The notes beneath the pieces were generated by a model. It did no database searches and was not told the origin of the DNA. It saw only the letters and a list, made by a program, of their open reading frames with translations. Shown piece after piece: positions 35,774-37,497 of a stretch of 37,497 nucleotides of DNA. Source of the DNA: Bacteroides sp. CAG:144 (lineage in GTDB: Bacteria; Bacteroidota; Bacteroidia; Bacteroidales; UBA11471); contig HF999722.1 of assembly GCA_000434215.1 (NCBI GenBank), positions 1 to 37,497 of the forward strand. Direction: 5' to 3'. How positions within the stretch are numbered: the stretch's first letter is position 1; each line of letters opens with the position of its first letter. Both the position numbers and the translations under genes were made by a program.

Positions 35774-36820
35774 ATGGCAGTAATTAATTTTGGCGGAGTT
35801 GACGAAAATGTAGTTACCCGTGAAGAATTTCCATTGGAAAAAGCAAGAGAAGTCCTCAAAGATGAGGTGATCGCGATAATCGGTTATGGCGTACAAGGCC
35901 CGGGACAGAGCCTTAACTTGCGTGATAACGGTTTCAATGTGATTGTGGGACAGCGTAAAGGCGGAAAAACATGGGAGAAGGCCGTTGCCGACGGTTGGGT
36001 TCCCGGTGAGACGCTTTTTGAAATCGAAGAGGCTTGCAAGCGTGCCACCATTATCCAATACCTGCTTTCCGATGCCGCTCAAATCGAGGTTTGGCCTCGC
36101 ATCAAACCTTATTTGACAGCCGGAAAGGCGCTCTATTTCTCTCATGGTTTCGGCATTACCTATAAGGAGCGTACCCATATCATTCCTCCTGCCGATGTCG
36201 ATGTAATCATGGTTGCACCTAAGGGTTCGGGAACCAGCTTGCGTCGTATGTTCCTGCAAGGTCGCGGTTTGAATTCGAGCTATGCTATTTATCAAGATGC
36301 TACCGGCCGTGCAAAAGATCGTGTTATTGCACTCGGTATAGGCGTGGGTTCGGGTTATCTGTTCGAAACGACTTTCAAGAGAGAGGTTTACTCCGACTTG
36401 ACGGGAGAGCGCGGAACTCTTATGGGGGCTATACAAGGCTTGTTGCTTGCCCAATATGAAGTATTGCGCGAAAACGGCCATGAACCCTCCGAGGCCTTCA
36501 ACGAAACCGTCGAGGAGCTTACCCAATCTTTGATGCCTCTTTTTGCCGAAAAGGGTATGGATTGGATGTATGCCAACTGTTCGACGACTGCTCAACGCGG
36601 TGCACTCGACTGGATGGGTCCGTTCCACGATGCCGTAAAACCGGTATTTGAGAAACTTTACAAAGAAGTAGCTTGCGGTAATGAAGCACAACGTTCGATC
36701 GATACCAATAGCAAACCCGATTATCGCGAAGGTCTGGAAAAAGAACTCGCCGCTTTGCGTGAGAGCGAGATGTGGCGTACGGGAGCTGTTGTACGTAAAC
36801 TGCGTCCCGAAAATAACTGA
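35774..36820 (+). CDS. ilvC: Ketol-acid reductoisomerase, class I
   Basis: NAD(P)H- and magnesium-dependent enzyme converting acetolactate to dihydroxy-isovalerate. With 348 residues it is the short class I form (the class II E. coli enzyme has 491). The nucleotide-binding loop is AIIGYGVQGPGQSLNLRDNG (34-53), followed by VGQRKGGKTW at the cofactor-deciding loop. Metal-binding residues lie in VYSDLTGERGTLMGAIQG and ETVEELTQSLMPL, and the C-terminal block STTAQRGALDWMGPF is conserved. The start ATG at 35774 is preceded by an A-rich tract. It closes the operon; a strong terminator follows. Confidence 0.96.
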   Translation: MAVINFGGVDENVVTREEFPLEKAREVLKDEVIAIIGYGVQGPGQSLNLRDNGFNVIVGQRKGGKTWEKAVADGWVPGETLFEIEEACKRATIIQYLLSDAAQIEVWPRIKPYLTAGKALYFSHGFGITYKERTHIIPPADVDVIMVAPKGSGTSLRRMFLQGRGLNSSYAIYQDATGRAKDRVIALGIGVGSGYLFETTFKREVYSDLTGERGTLMGAIQGLLLAQYEVLRENGHEPSEAFNETVEELTQSLMPLFAEKGMDWMYANCSTTAQRGALDWMGPFHDAVKPVFEKLYKEVACGNEAQRSIDTNSKPDYREGLEKELAALRESEMWRTGAVVRKLRPENN

Positions 36821-36837
36821 TAGATTTTTCGTTTTTT

Positions 36838-36889
36838 AGAATACGGAGTAGATAACTTGATTGGTTATCTGCTCCGTATTCTGTTTTTT
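36838..36889 (+). terminator. Rho-independent terminator of the ilv operon
   Basis: A 19-bp stem (36838-36856 with 36864-36882, one G-U pair), 7-nt loop, followed by a run of six T. It begins 18 bp after the ilvC stop. Confidence 0.93.
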
Positions 36890-36991
36890 ATGGGAACAAA
36901 GCCGTTGGAGAAATGTTTCCAAGATGAAAGTAGATTTCCTGTGGAAAAGACAGGGCGATACGTCTTTTTTCCGTAACTTCGTCGGTGAATA

Positions 36992-37497
36992 ATGAGGCGA
37001 TTTTTTAAATATGTTTTTATCGGGTTCTCCGTCTTGTTGGGGCTGCCGTTTTTACTCGTGGCATTGTTGTATGTGCCTCCGGTACAGCGTGCTGTCGTCA
37101 GAACTGTTTGTTCTGCGGTATCCGATAGTGCGATGCAGGTTTCGGTAGGAGATTTCCGTTTGCGTTTCCCTTTGCGTCTTGATGTTTCCGATGCATGCGT
37201 GATGACGGGCGGAGACACGCTGTGTGCGTTACATACTTTACATATAGAAGTCGATTCGTGGTCATTGTTGCGTCTGGTTGCCGATGTCCCCGATTTATTT
37301 CTCGAAGATGTTCTGTTCCGTTATGCCGATACGACGGGATTCTCTATCGATGTCCGTCTCGACAAAGCATCGATGGCATCGGTATCTGCCCGATTGAGGG
37401 AAGAGTCGGTCGATGTCGGTCGTATTGCGTTGAGTGGAGGGGGCATAGGCTTGAAGTTGGGTATGGCCTTGCCCGATACGGCCGAGATCGTCGATAC
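36992..37497 (+). CDS. tamB: TamB, translocation and assembly module inner-membrane protein, N-terminal part
   Basis: Start of a large envelope protein that runs off the right edge; 168 codons are visible and stay open. The ATG at 36992 opens MRRFFKYVFIGFSVLLGLPF, an N-terminal membrane anchor (about 8-29), followed by YVPPVQRAVVRTVCSAVSD. AsmA/TamB-like beta sequence comes next (VSVGDFRLRFPLRLDVSDA, LCALHTLHIEVDSWSLL, LFLEDVLFRYADT). This N-terminal layout (anchor, PPVQ, short helix, then LxFPLxL strand) is that of Bacteroidetes TamB. TamB spans the periplasm and pairs with TamA/TamL, which is encoded 6.7 kb upstream on the other strand. A weak -7 box (TAACTTCG, 36974-36981) precedes it. It could be another AsmA-like protein. 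Confidence 0.75.
   Translation, partial: MRRFFKYVFIGFSVLLGLPFLLVALLYVPPVQRAVVRTVCSAVSDSAMQVSVGDFRLRFPLRLDVSDACVMTGGDTLCALHTLHIEVDSWSLLRLVADVPDLFLEDVLFRYADTTGFSIDVRLDKASMASVSARLREESVDVGRIALSGGGIGLKLGMALPDTAEIVD

Overview
The window is a piece of a Bacteroidota (order Bacteroidales) chromosome with G+C in the mid-40s percent. The reasons are: promoters of the Bacteroidetes sigma type (TTTG, 19-21 bp, TAnnTTTG), A-rich translation starts with almost no Shine-Dalgarno sequences, C-terminal domains resembling type IX secretion sorting signals, TamL and TamB of the Bacteroidetes type, a 7TM-HD PgpH-like phosphodiesterase, and an ilvD-ilvB-ilvN-thioesterase-ilvC operon. I cannot name the genus with confidence.

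Layout. 1-3.6 kb: the 3' part of a very large repetitive MBG-domain surface protein. 3.7-5.6 kb: ribosomal protein S1. 5.7-7.8 kb: ribonuclease Z and a secreted alkaline phosphatase. 7.9-11.4 kb (minus): a 7TM-HD phosphodiesterase followed by a GH43 lipoprotein. 11.6-13.0 kb (plus): a DHA2 drug exporter that overlaps, tail to tail, an AT-rich GT39-like membrane glycosyltransferase. 13.0-17.8 kb (minus): probable pfkA-rel-GT39 transcription unit. 18.1-19.5 kb (minus): a secreted PL1 pectate lyase, divergent from a queuosine-precursor transporter (19.8-20.5 kb) that has a candidate preQ1-I riboswitch in its short leader. 20.5-26.1 kb (minus): a giant alpha-2-macroglobulin-like protein. 26.2-27.5 kb (plus): L-cysteine desulfidase. 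27.5-27.95 kb: terminator and REP/MITE-like inverted repeats. 27.95-30.3 kb (minus): TamL. 30.6-36.9 kb (plus): the branched-chain amino-acid operon ilvD-ilvB-ilvN-acyl-ACP thioesterase-ilvC. 37.0 kb to the end: the N-terminus of TamB.

The standout is the leader of the ilv operon. Behind a consensus promoter lies a 21-codon ORF in which 12 residues are Ile, Leu or Val, ending in an Ile-Ile-Val-Val-Val run just before its stop. A perfect terminator hairpin follows, whose 5' arm can instead pair for 12 bp with sequence immediately after the leader stop codon. This is the layout of a translation-coupled transcription attenuator, in a phylum where I know of no characterised ilv example. The second item of interest is the preQ1-I-like element at the transporter start codon. 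Other observations are a 394-bp exact internal duplication in the surface protein, loss of the thioester cysteine in the macroglobulin, and the TamL/TamB pair flanking the ilv operon.

Functionally, the ilv genes give the complete common pathway to valine and isoleucine precursors. The thioesterase sits inside the same transcript. The remaining genes are housekeeping (S1, RNase Z, PfkA, Rel) or cell-envelope and polysaccharide functions, with no classical SusCD-type locus in view.
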